A DNA stretch of 64,000 nt from Paracoccus amoyensis (GCF_014490725.1 NZ_JACOQL010000005.1:186001-250000), one strand, 5' to 3'. Counted from the first letter of the stretch, positions 53,862 through 62,086 are shown. The notes: generated by a model from the sequence alone, not told the origin. Numbers and translations are program-made.

Positions 53862-56258
53862 ATGAACGCTCCTTTCAAGCAGGCCGAGCGTCTGGGTCGT
53901 CTGACCACGGAGCTTGGCGCCGATGTTCTGGCCCTCTTGCGCTTTGATGGCAGCGATCATCTCAATGACCTTTTCGAGTATCGCGTCGAGGCGCTGGCCA
54001 CCCGTGACGATCTGGATTTTGACGCACTCGTCGGCACCCATGCGACGGTCGAGATTGACGCCCATGACCAGCTGCGGCCCTTCGACGGCATCGTCACAAG
54101 CGCCCGGTGGGCGGGCGTGGGCGAGAACGGGCATCGCTATGATCTGACCCTGCGCCCTTGGTTCTGGCTGGCGGGGCGGCGCAGGAACCAGCGGATTTTC
54201 CACAACAGGACAGTCATCGAGATCCTGCAGGAGCTGCTCTCCGACTATGCGTCCTTGGGCGATCCGGCGCTGGAGATCAGCCTGTCGAAGGACTACCCGA
54301 GCCTCGAATACACGGTGCAATATCGCGAATCTGACCTCGATTTCGCCCGCCGCCAGATGGAGCGGGCCGGGATCAGCTTCCATTTCCGCCACGCCAAGGG
54401 CAGCCACACGCTGGTCCTGACCGATGACGTTCTGGCGCATGAGGAGATCGGGTCGCGCCCGTTCAAGCGCTATGACGGCCATCACCAGTTCGAACAGGAG
54501 CATTTCTGGGACTGGGCGCCCGAGCGCCATGTGACCACAGGTGCGATCCGGCTGGTGGATTACAACTTCAAGAAGCCGACCCAGGCGATGGAGGCCGACC
54601 GGCTGGGCGACGCGGCCCATGCGCAAGGCGCCATCGAGAGCTTCGACTATCCCGGCGATTATCTGGCGCAGGATGTGGGCCGGCTGGTGGCGGGGCTCAG
54701 GACCGAGCAGGAGCGTGGTGCCGACCGCCGCAACCGGGCGGTGGGCGATTGCGTCAGCCTCGGCGCCGGCATGCGGGTGATCTTGTCAGGCGACAAGGTG
54801 CCGGGAACGGGTGAGACCTATCTGTGCCTCTCGGCCAGCCATCACTTTGTCAGCGAGGCCTATGGCTCGGGCGGTCCGGGCAGCGACGGCTACAGCTTCA
54901 CCGGCAGCTACACCCTGATGCCCGACACCGCGCCCATGGCCCCGCCACGCCGCACGCCCGCGGCGGTGGTACAGGGCCCACAAACCGCCGAGGTCGTCGG
55001 CGAGGGCGAGATCGACTGCGACGAATACGGCCGCATCCTGGTGCGCTTTCACTGGGATCTGGCGAACGCCTATTCGATGCGCTGCCGGGTCAGCCAGAAC
55101 TGGGCCGGCGCCGGCTGGGGCGGCATGGTCATCCCAAGGATCGGGATGGAGGTACTGGTCGAATTCCTCGAAGGCGATCCCGACAAGCCGGTGGTCGTGG
55201 GCAATGTGTTCAACGGCAAGAACGATGCGCCGTACCCGCTGCCAGCGCATAAGACCAAGGCCGTCTGGAGGTCAAAGACCCACAAGGGCGAGGGTTTCAA
55301 CGAAATCAGCTTCGAAGATGAGCAAGGGCAGGAGAACATTGCCATCCACGCCCAGAAGGACCAGACGCTGAAGGTCCTCAACAACCGCATGAAGCGGGTG
55401 GACAACGATCAGATCGAAAGCGTGGGTAGCAACAAGTCGATCGAGATCGGCAGCAACCATCAGGAACGCATCGGCGGGTCGATGAACCTGACGGTTGGTG
55501 GCGGCAAGCTGGGCCTCTTCGCCGCACTTGCCGGGATCGCGGGGCAGGCCACGAAGGACGCGCTGAACGTGGCGGAGGAGGTCGGCGATCCCTCGATCCC
55601 AGCCTTTCTGGGCGGGGTTGTGGCGGCGACCGTGGGCGGAGAGGTTGCGTCCAGCCCGCTGATCTCGGCCTTCGACGGGGCCGGTCAGAACAAGGCGGTT
55701 GCGGGGGCTGAACAGGTCGGCACGGGCACCGCGCTTGGCGGTGTCCTCTCGGCGATCATGCCGGTCTCGGGGGTGATGAACACGCTGGTCGAGAAGTTCA
55801 AGGCCGACACGATAGGTCTCGCACGGACCGAGCAGATCGGGCTGTTCAAGAACACCATGGTCGGCGCGGTCCGCAACACCATGGTCGGCCAGAAGGAGTT
55901 CACCAAGGTCGGGGTCGAGCAGCGCCTGCAGGTCGGCAAGACCAAGACCGTCGATGTGGGCGAGGAATACACGACTCATACCGGCCAGCGTTCGGCGCAC
56001 AGTTCCGGCAAGCTTTACCAGATCTCGGCGCAGGAGAAGTTCGAGGGCACGTCGAAGGTCTGGGAGATCAAGGCCGACGATACGCTGCTGCTGTCAGCAC
56101 CGGGCGGTTATGTCGAGATCAACAAATCCGGCGTCCGCATCCGCGGGCTGAAGGTGCTGATCGAGGGCAACGCCATCGACTTCAAGTCCGGCGGCCCCGG
56201 CGAAGGCAGCAAATGCCTCCGCGCCATGGCCAAATCCGCAACGCCGTTCGTGAGGTAG
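53862..56258 (+). CDS. vgrG: Type VI secretion tip protein VgrG with hydrophobic insertion
   Basis: The protein has 798 residues. The gp27-like part covers about 1-370 (FEYRVEALA, YTVQYRESDLDFARRQMERAGISFHF split). The gp5 OB fold is at about 385-455 (DEYGRILVRFHWD, SQNWAGAGWGGMVIPRIGMEVLVEFLEGDPDKP split, VVGNVFNGKNDAPYPLPA). The beta-helix of VG repeats starts at about 500. Residues about 546-645 break this helix with a Gly/Ala-rich hydrophobic stretch (KLGLFAALAGIAGQATKD ... FLGGVVAATVGGEV), after which VG repeats resume. No core T6SS gene is in the window, so this is an orphan vgrG cargo locus. Confidence 0.95.
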   Translation: MNAPFKQAERLGRLTTELGADVLALLRFDGSDHLNDLFEYRVEALATRDDLDFDALVGTHATVEIDAHDQLRPFDGIVTSARWAGVGENGHRYDLTLRPWFWLAGRRRNQRIFHNRTVIEILQELLSDYASLGDPALEISLSKDYPSLEYTVQYRESDLDFARRQMERAGISFHFRHAKGSHTLVLTDDVLAHEEIGSRPFKRYDGHHQFEQEHFWDWAPERHVTTGAIRLVDYNFKKPTQAMEADRLGDAAHAQGAIESFDYPGDYLAQDVGRLVAGLRTEQERGADRRNRAVGDCVSLGAGMRVILSGDKVPGTGETYLCLSASHHFVSEAYGSGGPGSDGYSFTGSYTLMPDTAPMAPPRRTPAAVVQGPQTAEVVGEGEIDCDEYGRILVRFHWDLANAYSMRCRVSQNWAGAGWGGMVIPRIGMEVLVEFLEGDPDKPVVVGNVFNGKNDAPYPLPAHKTKAVWRSKTHKGEGFNEISFEDEQGQENIAIHAQKDQTLKVLNNRMKRVDNDQIESVGSNKSIEIGSNHQERIGGSMNLTVGGGKLGLFAALAGIAGQATKDALNVAEEVGDPSIPAFLGGVVAATVGGEVASSPLISAFDGAGQNKAVAGAEQVGTGTALGGVLSAIMPVSGVMNTLVEKFKADTIGLARTEQIGLFKNTMVGAVRNTMVGQKEFTKVGVEQRLQVGKTKTVDVGEEYTTHTGQRSAHSSGKLYQISAQEKFEGTSKVWEIKADDTLLLSAPGGYVEINKSGVRIRGLKVLIEGNAIDFKSGGPGEGSKCLRAMAKSATPFVR

Positions 56259-56262
56259 GTCG

Positions 56263-57324
56263 ATGCAGCAGGACGATCCTTGGTCGCTGGGCGCGGCGAA
56301 CAAACCCGCGCACGATGAACCGAAAACGGAAGCGCAGGCCCCAGGCTCACTGGAAGAAGCTTTGCTGGCAATGGACCACCAATCCGCCCCGGTCTTCGCG
56401 GTTCTCGACGGTGCGCAGTTCGACAACCTGCCGCAGGAATTGATGATGGGCGATTTTGTCAGCCGCCCGCTCTATCTGGATCGTGGCGACAACAACCCCG
56501 AACAGATCATCACCGCCCCGCATATGGTCTGGCTGGATGAGCGCCCGGAAAAGATCACCGGCCGCCAACCGCAGGAAACCATTCCCGCGCTGATGACCCT
56601 CATCGCCAACCGCCCCGCCGCCGTCTTCTGGCAATGCCCCGCAGGCGCCGAAGCCCTCTACAAGCATCTCAGGGGGATTAATGTGGTGCTCTACCCGAAA
56701 GCGGCGCTGCCGGATTATGAGGAGCCGCAGCCCGCAGAAACCGACGAAATTCGGCGGCTAGAGAAGCCAGATACCCATACCCTCGTCCTGTTTCGCCATG
56801 CAGATGCCAACGTGTTGGCGCAGACACTGGCGGCGATGAGTGCACTGGAGGTTGCGCGCTTCTATGGTCCGGCCACAAGCCTGATCTTCGCGCCAGTATC
56901 CGATTGGGCAAACGGTCAAACCTGGTGGCGTACCGACAGACCGGAGGACTTGCCCGATCCCCACCGCGGTCATCTGAGAATTTCGATGGAGACGGTAGGC
57001 CGAACCGAGGGCATCCGAATTCAACACAACAGAAGGCGCATTACCGCCTATCTGCGCCGTGTGGCTCCCGATCAAACGCGCAGCTTGGACGACGCAACGC
57101 TGGATGCGATGGCTGGGCGCTATATGAGCGAGGCGCACGCGTACGGAGTTCGTAGCGAGGCTGCCATGGGGCGATGGTGCTTTCTGCAAGTTGTCGCCGG
57201 TGGGCGAATGAGCAGCCAGAAGGAAATTGCGGACTATGTTGCGGTGCCGGATGGGAGGAAAACTGCAGACGAACGAGTACGCGATCTGATGGCAATGGTC
57301 GCCTTCAGGGCATCAAGGAGGTAA
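56263..57324 (+). CDS. DUF4123 T6SS adaptor (effector chaperone) protein
   Basis: The protein has 353 residues. DUF4123 (about 35-190) has FAVLDGAQFDNLPQEL, AVFWQCPAGAEALYKHLRGI and LFRHADANVLAQTLAAM. These adaptors load a cargo effector onto VgrG. A C-terminal domain (about 270-353) includes DDATLDAMAGRYMSEAHAYG, a region repeated almost exactly at 58365-58601. The start is 4 bp after vgrG. Its last codons contain AGGAGG, which is the ribosome-binding site of the effector gene. Confidence 0.9.
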   Translation: MQQDDPWSLGAANKPAHDEPKTEAQAPGSLEEALLAMDHQSAPVFAVLDGAQFDNLPQELMMGDFVSRPLYLDRGDNNPEQIITAPHMVWLDERPEKITGRQPQETIPALMTLIANRPAAVFWQCPAGAEALYKHLRGINVVLYPKAALPDYEEPQPAETDEIRRLEKPDTHTLVLFRHADANVLAQTLAAMSALEVARFYGPATSLIFAPVSDWANGQTWWRTDRPEDLPDPHRGHLRISMETVGRTEGIRIQHNRRRITAYLRRVAPDQTRSLDDATLDAMAGRYMSEAHAYGVRSEAAMGRWCFLQVVAGGRMSSQKEIADYVAVPDGRKTADERVRDLMAMVAFRASRR

Positions 57325-57517
57325 AATGGCTGCTATTGCTTTGGCTCCAGTGGGTGCTGCGCTCTGTACAGGCCCTCAGGCGCTCGTTTGTGGCGGTGTT
57401 GCCTTGCTTGCATTAGGTATCGGCGCTCTGATGGTTCAAGGTGCTGACGATGATGCAGAAGAAAATCTATCGGGAGCACAAACCGGCGCAGAAGCTTGCT
57501 CGACATGTGAACCGCCA
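57088..57517 (+). repeat. Direct repeat copy 1 (adaptor tail + effector N-terminus)
   Basis: This 430-bp segment starts GACGACGCAACGC and ends in ACATGTGAACCGCCA. It covers the last 78 codons of the DUF4123 gene and the first 60 or so codons of the effector gene. It is almost identical to 58365-58799; by eye only about 20-25 differences and a 5-bp insertion are seen. Confidence 0.93.
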
Positions 57518-57823
57518 CAATGCGGACCTCTCAATGACGAGATCCGAGGGCTGCGCGATGAAATAGAGAGCCGTTACAGAGATATGGAAATCGACCAATA
57601 TGACCTGTTCAATCGAGCTTACTCTAACCATTCACCGCTTTTCGTGAACGGCGTAAAAATCGGAAGCTGGGAAGGACATTTAATGCAGTACGAACAAAAG
57701 CAGACTCGCCTTCGCAATAAGACCGCTGATGCTCGGGGCCTTGGCTGTTCGATCACGACGCCAGATGCTGACCGCTGGGGAGGTCGGTCGGCACCGCTGC
57801 GCCCGAATCGCATATACCGATAG
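57326..57823 (+). CDS. Putative T6SS cargo effector, copy 1 (intact)
   Basis: The protein has 165 residues. The N-terminal 40 are strongly hydrophobic (LAPVGAALCTGPQALVCGGV and ALLALGIGALMV), fitting a membrane-crossing or adaptor-binding segment. A Cys-rich linker follows (ACSTCEPPQCG). The C-terminal toxin-like domain has an Asp/Glu/Arg-rich helix and the motif GSWEGHLMQYEQKQTRLRNK then GLGC. This GSWxGH...KQxxLR...GC pattern recurs in the second copy and resembles the ends of polymorphic toxins, possibly a nuclease; activity is inferred. AGGAGG is 5 bases before ATG. Confidence 0.72.
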   Translation: MAAIALAPVGAALCTGPQALVCGGVALLALGIGALMVQGADDDAEENLSGAQTGAEACSTCEPPQCGPLNDEIRGLRDEIESRYRDMEIDQYDLFNRAYSNHSPLFVNGVKIGSWEGHLMQYEQKQTRLRNKTADARGLGCSITTPDADRWGGRSAPLRPNRIYR

Positions 57824-57833
57824 GATGATAGAT

Positions 57834-58220
57834 ATGGATTGGAAGAAAATAGGTAAGATTCTTGATCTTGTTGCGAGCGAAGTAAAGCGACAAGACGGCA
57901 CCGTATGGAAGGCGTCGGCCAGCGAGCTGCAATCCCAATACAATGAAATGCCTTTCTGGATTTTGCTCTATGAGGATTCTGACCTTCAGAATGTGCATCG
58001 CGTTTTTCAAAAAATAGTTCGGCCGCATTTTTCTGAGATTAAGCCTGTAAAAATAACTGTTGCCTATCTTATGATGGTTGATGGACAAAAGATCCAAACT
58101 GATTATTTGGAGGGTGAGGGCGAGATAATGAATGATCAGCATTTAATGGGGCGTCGTCCAACGTCAATGGGGATGGGAGATTTCATAGTATTTAAGGGTA
58201 TGAACTCAACGCGCTCATGA
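57834..58220 (+). CDS. Putative immunity protein, copy 1
   Basis: About 128 residues from ATG 57834, 10 bp after the effector stop, with a TAGGA site. No signal or membrane helix is seen, so it is cytoplasmic. It is a clear paralogue of the product of 59089-59487: shared WK-x-SA-x-ELxSQ, PxWILLxEDSD, the VxPxF segment and a DGxxI motif. Position right after a toxin-like gene is the usual immunity arrangement. The second half is rich in Met and Gly. Confidence 0.7.
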   Translation: MDWKKIGKILDLVASEVKRQDGTVWKASASELQSQYNEMPFWILLYEDSDLQNVHRVFQKIVRPHFSEIKPVKITVAYLMMVDGQKIQTDYLEGEGEIMNDQHLMGRRPTSMGMGDFIVFKGMNSTRS

Positions 58221-58364
58221 ATCATTCGGATATGATGCTGGCGTAATTTTTCTGGTACTTTTTAGTTCCTGTCGAGGGGGAGCAGGCCTGATCTCGAGAA
58301 CTGGAGTGGGTATCGCTGCGTGTTCTTAAGGGACAAAGTAATATGAGGCGGGACCTTTAAGAAT

Positions 58365-58601
58365 GACGACGCAACGCTGGATGCGATGGCTGGGCGCTAT
58401 ATGAGCGAGGCGCACGCGTACGGAGTTCGTAGCGAGGCTGCCATGGGGCGATGGTGCTTTCAGCAAGTTGTCGCCGGTGGGCGAATGAGCAGCCAAAAGG
58501 AAATTGCGGACTATGTTGCGGTGCCGGATGGGAAGAAGAGGGCAGACGATCGAGTACGCGATCTGATGGCAATGGTCGCCTTCAGGGCATCGAGGAAGTA
58601 A
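58365..58601 (+). pseudogene. Orphan duplicate of the DUF4123 C-terminal tail
   Basis: About 78 codons (DDATLDAMAGRYMSEAHAYG ... VAFRASRK, stop TAA 58599-58601) repeat the last part of the adaptor at 56263-57324 with few changes (for example KK for RK, DD for DE). It has no 5' adaptor part and no good start. It appears as a homology arm or relic, not as a working protein. Confidence 0.85.
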
Positions 58602-58799
58602 ATGGCTGTTATTGCATTGGCTACAGTGGGTGCTGCGCTCTGTACAGGCCCTCAGGCGCTCGTTTGTGGCGGTGTTGCCTTGCCTTGCTGGCATTAGGCA
58701 TCGGCGCTCTGACGGTTCAGAGTGCTGACGATGATGCAGAAGAAAATCTATCGGGAGCACAAACCGGCGCAGAAGCGTGCTCGACATGTGAACCGCCAA
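58365..58799 (+). repeat. Direct repeat copy 2 (orphan cassette homology arm)
   Basis: This 435-bp near-identical copy of 57088-57517 contains a 5-bp insertion at about 58679-58690 (CCTTGCCTTGCTGG against CCTTGCTTGC) and a lost A between stop and start. It provides homology on the 5' side of a second effector/immunity pair. Confidence 0.93.
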
Positions 58800-59092
58800 C
58801 CGAATGCAAAGATTTAGAAGATACGGCAAAACGGCGAAGGGACAAAATCCAGCAGCGATATCAAGAGTTGCCCGAAGACCAGCATGGATTCGACCGCAAT
58901 CACTATTACAAGTGGCAGGCTCACCCTACCTACGGAAGCTGGGTTGGACATATTGAGTAACTCGAGGGCTGGCAGCGTGGTTTGCGGAACATTCTTGACG
59001 AATCGCGAACTCGTGGATGTCCAGCCATTTCTGGCGATACTAGCCGTGCCGCGACCCGCGATCTTCCAACACAACCGAGGCCAAAATTATGA
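58602..59092 (+). pseudogene. Putative T6SS effector, copy 2 (two disabling mutations)
   Basis: Starting at ATG 58602, the N-terminus (VGAALCTGPQALVCGGVAL) matches copy 1. A 5-bp insertion then ends the frame at 58697. The following frame resumes LLALGIGALTVQSADDDAEEN and a different toxin domain (QQRYQELPEDQHGFDRNHYY, HPTYGSWVGHIE). A TAA at 58958-58960 sits where copy 1 has Gln, and beyond it the frame reads on (LEGWQRGLRNILDESRTRGC) to TGA 59090-59092. The stop overlaps the immunity ATG. The C-terminal domain is diverged while the N-terminus is nearly identical. Confidence 0.82.
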
Positions 59093-59487
59093 ACACTGAA
59101 CTAGAGGTCGCGCTAAGGATCAGGCAGGAAACGCTGGAACAATTGCGCCAACATGATGGTCGCGAATGGAAGGAAGCGGCGGGAGAACTGCATTCGCAAT
59201 TTCATGAGATCCCTTCGTGGATACTGCTATTTGAAGATTCTGATATCAAGAAGTGCCATGAAGCTTTCTTTCATATAGTGTCCCCTTACTTCGACCAATT
59301 GCCGGGATACGATTTCACAGTGAAATACATCAAGATAAATGATGGTGAGGAAATTTTTCTAGATTTTTGTGCCGACAATGAAGAGATACTTAACGCAGTC
59401 AGGCGGCCGGATCGGATCGGGCAACGGCCTATTCGTGAACCGCGCGCCGATTTGGACACTTTCAAAAGTGTCGATTCTAGAAGGTGA
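59089..59487 (+). CDS. Putative immunity protein, copy 2
   Basis: A 132-residue paralogue of the copy 1 immunity protein: EWKEAAGELHSQFHEIPSWI and LLFEDSDIKKCHEAFFHIVS align with copy 1 without gaps. It is clearly diverged (roughly a third of positions conserved by eye), matching the divergence of the effector C-termini. ATG 59089 overlaps the pseudogene's original stop (ATGA), so it was co-translated with its toxin. It stays intact although its toxin is broken. Confidence 0.72.
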   Translation: MNTELEVALRIRQETLEQLRQHDGREWKEAAGELHSQFHEIPSWILLFEDSDIKKCHEAFFHIVSPYFDQLPGYDFTVKYIKINDGEEIFLDFCADNEEILNAVRRPDRIGQRPIREPRADLDTFKSVDSRR

Positions 59488-59726
59488 ATACCCCATGTAT
59501 TGCAGTATGGACACGAGCGGACCTGCCTTCGTGATCAGACGGCTGGTGCTCGGGCCTTGGCTGTTAGATCGCGACGTTAGGCGGGAACAGCCTGGCTGCC
59601 AATCGTTCACCGGCGCTCAAAGCAGCACGTGTATGCGGGATCATTTTAGGATTAACCGTCCTCAAAACGTGCTTATCAGGTAAATCCTTTACTCCGTAAT
59701 CAGAATCAAAGGCCAATGCTTGTAAA
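59488..59726. other. Interval without a supported gene
   Basis: 239 bp. A 62-codon frame at 59494-59682 (MYCSMDTSGPAFVIRRLVLG...) lacks a ribosome-binding site and resembles nothing known to me. No third copy of the cassette repeat is present. Confidence 0.45.
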
Positions 59727-60533
59727 ATGGTAAGCCTGTCGCACCAACAGCTATTGAATATAGAACCTGCTTGGTATTGGATGGTGTCAGACCGTGCCGG
59801 CGAATTTGATGACACTTTATTGCGTCCTATGAAACGGCTTGATGTCGTTCACGCTGCGACGGAGGATTACTTCTCTAAGCAGGAGAATAATGATCCCTCG
59901 GGACCTGACACCCAGACCAGTAATAATGTGCGAGAGATGCTTGAACGGCTGGAGGATGCCGGTGAAGATGTTGATCGTATTTATGAATGGGGGCGCGCGT
60001 TAGACCATCAAATGTGGAGCTATGAAGACTTCGAAGGACGCCCATCTGCTTCGCTTTGGGGCAATACGATTGGCTGGTGGCGACCTGATGAACTCGCTAA
60101 GCTTGGTCGACCCGGCCCCGATGTACGAGATCGGCTGCATGCCTCGTGGAACGAGCAGGTCAATAAGCCCGCGGCTGCGCTGGAGCAACGCGTTAAACTT
60201 GATCGAAAAGCGTGGGAAGAAGATGAATCCCGTCGATCGGACTGGGATAACTTTCTCTGGGACAAGTGGTTCAAGGAGTTTCAATACGATCCCGCTACGG
60301 TGGCCGCGGATGGCTATGCCCAGATGCTGTTTCGGGAATGGTGGCGCAAGATTGGGCCAACGGTCACGCCGGAACAGCGCGTTCAGATGATGCGTTGGCA
60401 TGAAACAGAGGCGCGGGCGCGTGATAAGGATGGTTTTCTTCAGCCGGATGAGATTGGCTGGATTGGAGATGCTGTAATGACCGACGTTTATCCGCCATTT
60501 TTCGAGGCGGCGGCTCGGGTTAAACAATCATAA
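59727..60533 (+). CDS. Uncharacterised protein in the T6SS locus
   Basis: The protein has 268 residues, with many Trp and charged residues (AWYWMVSDRAGEF, WGNTIGWWRPDELAKLG, WDNFLWDKWFKEF, FREWWRKIGPTVTPEQRV split). There is no membrane helix or signal. I do not recognise a domain. It lies between the second immunity gene and the PAAR gene on the same strand. It could be an effector, an immunity protein for a lost toxin, or an accessory. The GC content appears lower than in the core region. Confidence 0.7.
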   Translation: MVSLSHQQLLNIEPAWYWMVSDRAGEFDDTLLRPMKRLDVVHAATEDYFSKQENNDPSGPDTQTSNNVREMLERLEDAGEDVDRIYEWGRALDHQMWSYEDFEGRPSASLWGNTIGWWRPDELAKLGRPGPDVRDRLHASWNEQVNKPAAALEQRVKLDRKAWEEDESRRSDWDNFLWDKWFKEFQYDPATVAADGYAQMLFREWWRKIGPTVTPEQRVQMMRWHETEARARDKDGFLQPDEIGWIGDAVMTDVYPPFFEAAARVKQS

Positions 60534-60547
60534 GGGTGAATAAAGCT

Positions 60548-60829
60548 ATGTCGAAACCAGTTGCCCTTCTCGGCCACGTGCATACCTGCCCGATCCACGG
60601 CGGCGGCCCGGTGATGAATCCCGGTCAGACTCTGGTGAAATTCAATGGGATCCCTCTTGCGGTCGAAGGCGGGCAATGCGGCTGTCCCGGGACGCCTCCG
60701 CTGCCTGACCCGATGGTCAAGGGATCAAACGTGGTGAAGATCAACGGGCGCGGGGTCATGCGGGTCGGTGATCAGACCGCGCATGGCGGAAAGATCGCGA
60801 TGGGCGTTCCGACATTGAATTCCGATTGA
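60548..60829 (+). CDS. PAAR-motif T6SS spike-tip protein
   Basis: About 93 residues. The PAAR fold is seen as HTCPIHGGGPVMNPGQTL, LPDPMVKGSNVVKINGRGVM split, and RVGDQTAHGGKIAMG. His and Cys residues (HVHTCPIHGG, GQCGCPG) can bind the zinc at the cone tip. It sharpens VgrG and may carry effectors, but no extension is fused. ATG 60548 is used; a GTG at 60536 would add four residues. It closes the vgrG locus. Confidence 0.92.
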   Translation: MSKPVALLGHVHTCPIHGGGPVMNPGQTLVKFNGIPLAVEGGQCGCPGTPPLPDPMVKGSNVVKINGRGVMRVGDQTAHGGKIAMGVPTLNSD

Positions 60830-61036
60830 AAGCGCTGTGGCGGTGATGGTGTATCTCCGAACAAGCTGGGTCGGCACCTGCGTTTCATTTTTTGTCGTAG
60901 GAAAGTGGTTATCTATTGCCGCATGCACAATTGTGCCTATTTTCGGGTGGGACAGCCCGCGCCGGTCATGCACTAACAATCAAACTGGACCACCAAAGTG
61001 GGGCCGATCAGGAGGAAGAGCCGCATCCAGCGCCTA
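60830..61036. other. Junction DNA between PAAR gene and IS element
   Basis: 207 bp. A 66-codon frame at 60837-61037 has no homology that I can see and its end overlaps the IS border. It is probably non-coding or a remnant. Confidence 0.45.
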
Positions 61037-61650
61037 GGGTCAGGACCCATTGATTTTTTTGTAGATGCGTGATTCACGGCTCGAAAACCGAGTGGTTAAC
61101 ATGTCTGATCTTTTCTGGCTCACGGATGCGCAGATGGCGCGTCTTGAGCCCTTCTTCCCGAAGTCCCACGGCAAACCCCGCGTCGATGACCGGCGTGTGC
61201 TGAGTGGGACTATCTTCATCAACCGCAATGGTTTACGGTGGCGCGACGCACCCGCGGAGTACGGACCGCACAAGACTTTGTACAACCGTTGGAAGCGGTG
61301 GAGCGACAAAGGTGTGTTCGCTAGGATGATGGCCGGTCTGGCTGCCGAACACAGCGAAGAGAAGACAGTGATGATTGACGCCACCTACCTGAAGGCCCAC
61401 CGCACAGCGACCAGTTTGGGCGTCAAAAAAGGGGGCGTGGACGCCTGATCGGTCGCACCAAAGGCGGCATGAACACCAAGTTGCACGCAATCTGTGACAG
61501 CCAGGGAAGACCAATCGACCTGTTCGTTACCGCCGGGCAGGTGAGCGATTATATCGGCGCACGGGCACTGCTCAGCGGCCTGCCAAACGTCAAATGGCTG
61601 CTCGGGGATCGTGGCTATGACGCTGACTGGTTTCGAGAAGCGTTACAAGA
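61037..61650 (+). mobile_element. Truncated IS5-family (IS427-type) insertion sequence
   Basis: The left end GGGTCAGGACCCATTGATTT at 61037-61056 resembles IS427-group terminal repeats. orfA (61101-61448) and orfB follow. Sequence similarity to the transposase stops at about 61650, where an IS3-type fragment begins. No right terminal repeat is present in the window. Confidence 0.8.
61101..61650 (+). pseudogene. IS5 transposase (orfA + truncated orfB, -1 frameshift type)
   Basis: orfA (61101-61448, 115 residues) has the DUF4096-type N-terminus (LTDAQMARLEPFFPKSHGKP, LSGTIFINRNGLRWRDAP, YGPHKTLYNRWKRW) and the first DDE Asp in VMIDATYLKAH. A slippery AAAAAAG (61425-61431) allows a -1 shift into orfB (GRLIGRTKGGMNTKLHAICD, WLLGDRGYDADWFREAL), which has the second Asp. 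orfB is cut after LQDK, losing the catalytic Glu, so the element should be inactive. Confidence 0.87.
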
Positions 61651-61685
61651 CAAAGCCCCATCCCCTCATGGCGCTCGGCCGCCGC

Positions 61686-62073
61686 GACCACTGCCATAGC
61701 AATCTGCCGACGCTGGCGCTGGTCTGCCCGCTGGAGCGATGGCGGCCTCGACGCGCTGGCAGATCGTTCGCCCCTGCCCAGGTCGGTCTGGAACCGCATT
61801 CCGGACACGGTTCGCGACGATGTTGTCGATTTTGCGCTGGAGCATGAGGACCTGACGCCGAGGGAACTGGCCGTCAAATACACCGACGAGAAACGCTACT
61901 TTGTCTCGAAATCATCGGTGTATCGCATCCTCAGCGCCGAGGATCTGATTACGGCACCGGCCCATGTGGTGATCCGGGCCGCCGATGAGTTCAGGGACAA
62001 GACCACGCGCCCGAACGAGCTCTGGCAAACCGACTTCACGCACCTCTCCCGATGTGCTTGGCATCGGGAGTAA
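61686..62073 (+). pseudogene. IS3-family transposase orfB fragment
   Basis: About 125 codons ending at TAA 62071-62073 read LADRSPLPRSVWNRIPDTVR, LEHEDLTPRELAVKYTDEKR, SSVYRILSAEDLI and finally RPNELWQTDFTHL. The last motif is the first DDE Asp region (WQTDFT) of IS3 transposases. The core after it, with the other catalytic residues, is gone. The 5' part is also missing, joined to the truncated IS5. Confidence 0.82.
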
Positions 62074-62086
62074 TGTTCGCCAGGTT

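Noticed and set aside
53350-53865. 171-codon plus-strand frame before vgrG
   Set aside because: It ends inside the vgrG start, has poor codon pattern and no recognisable sequence.
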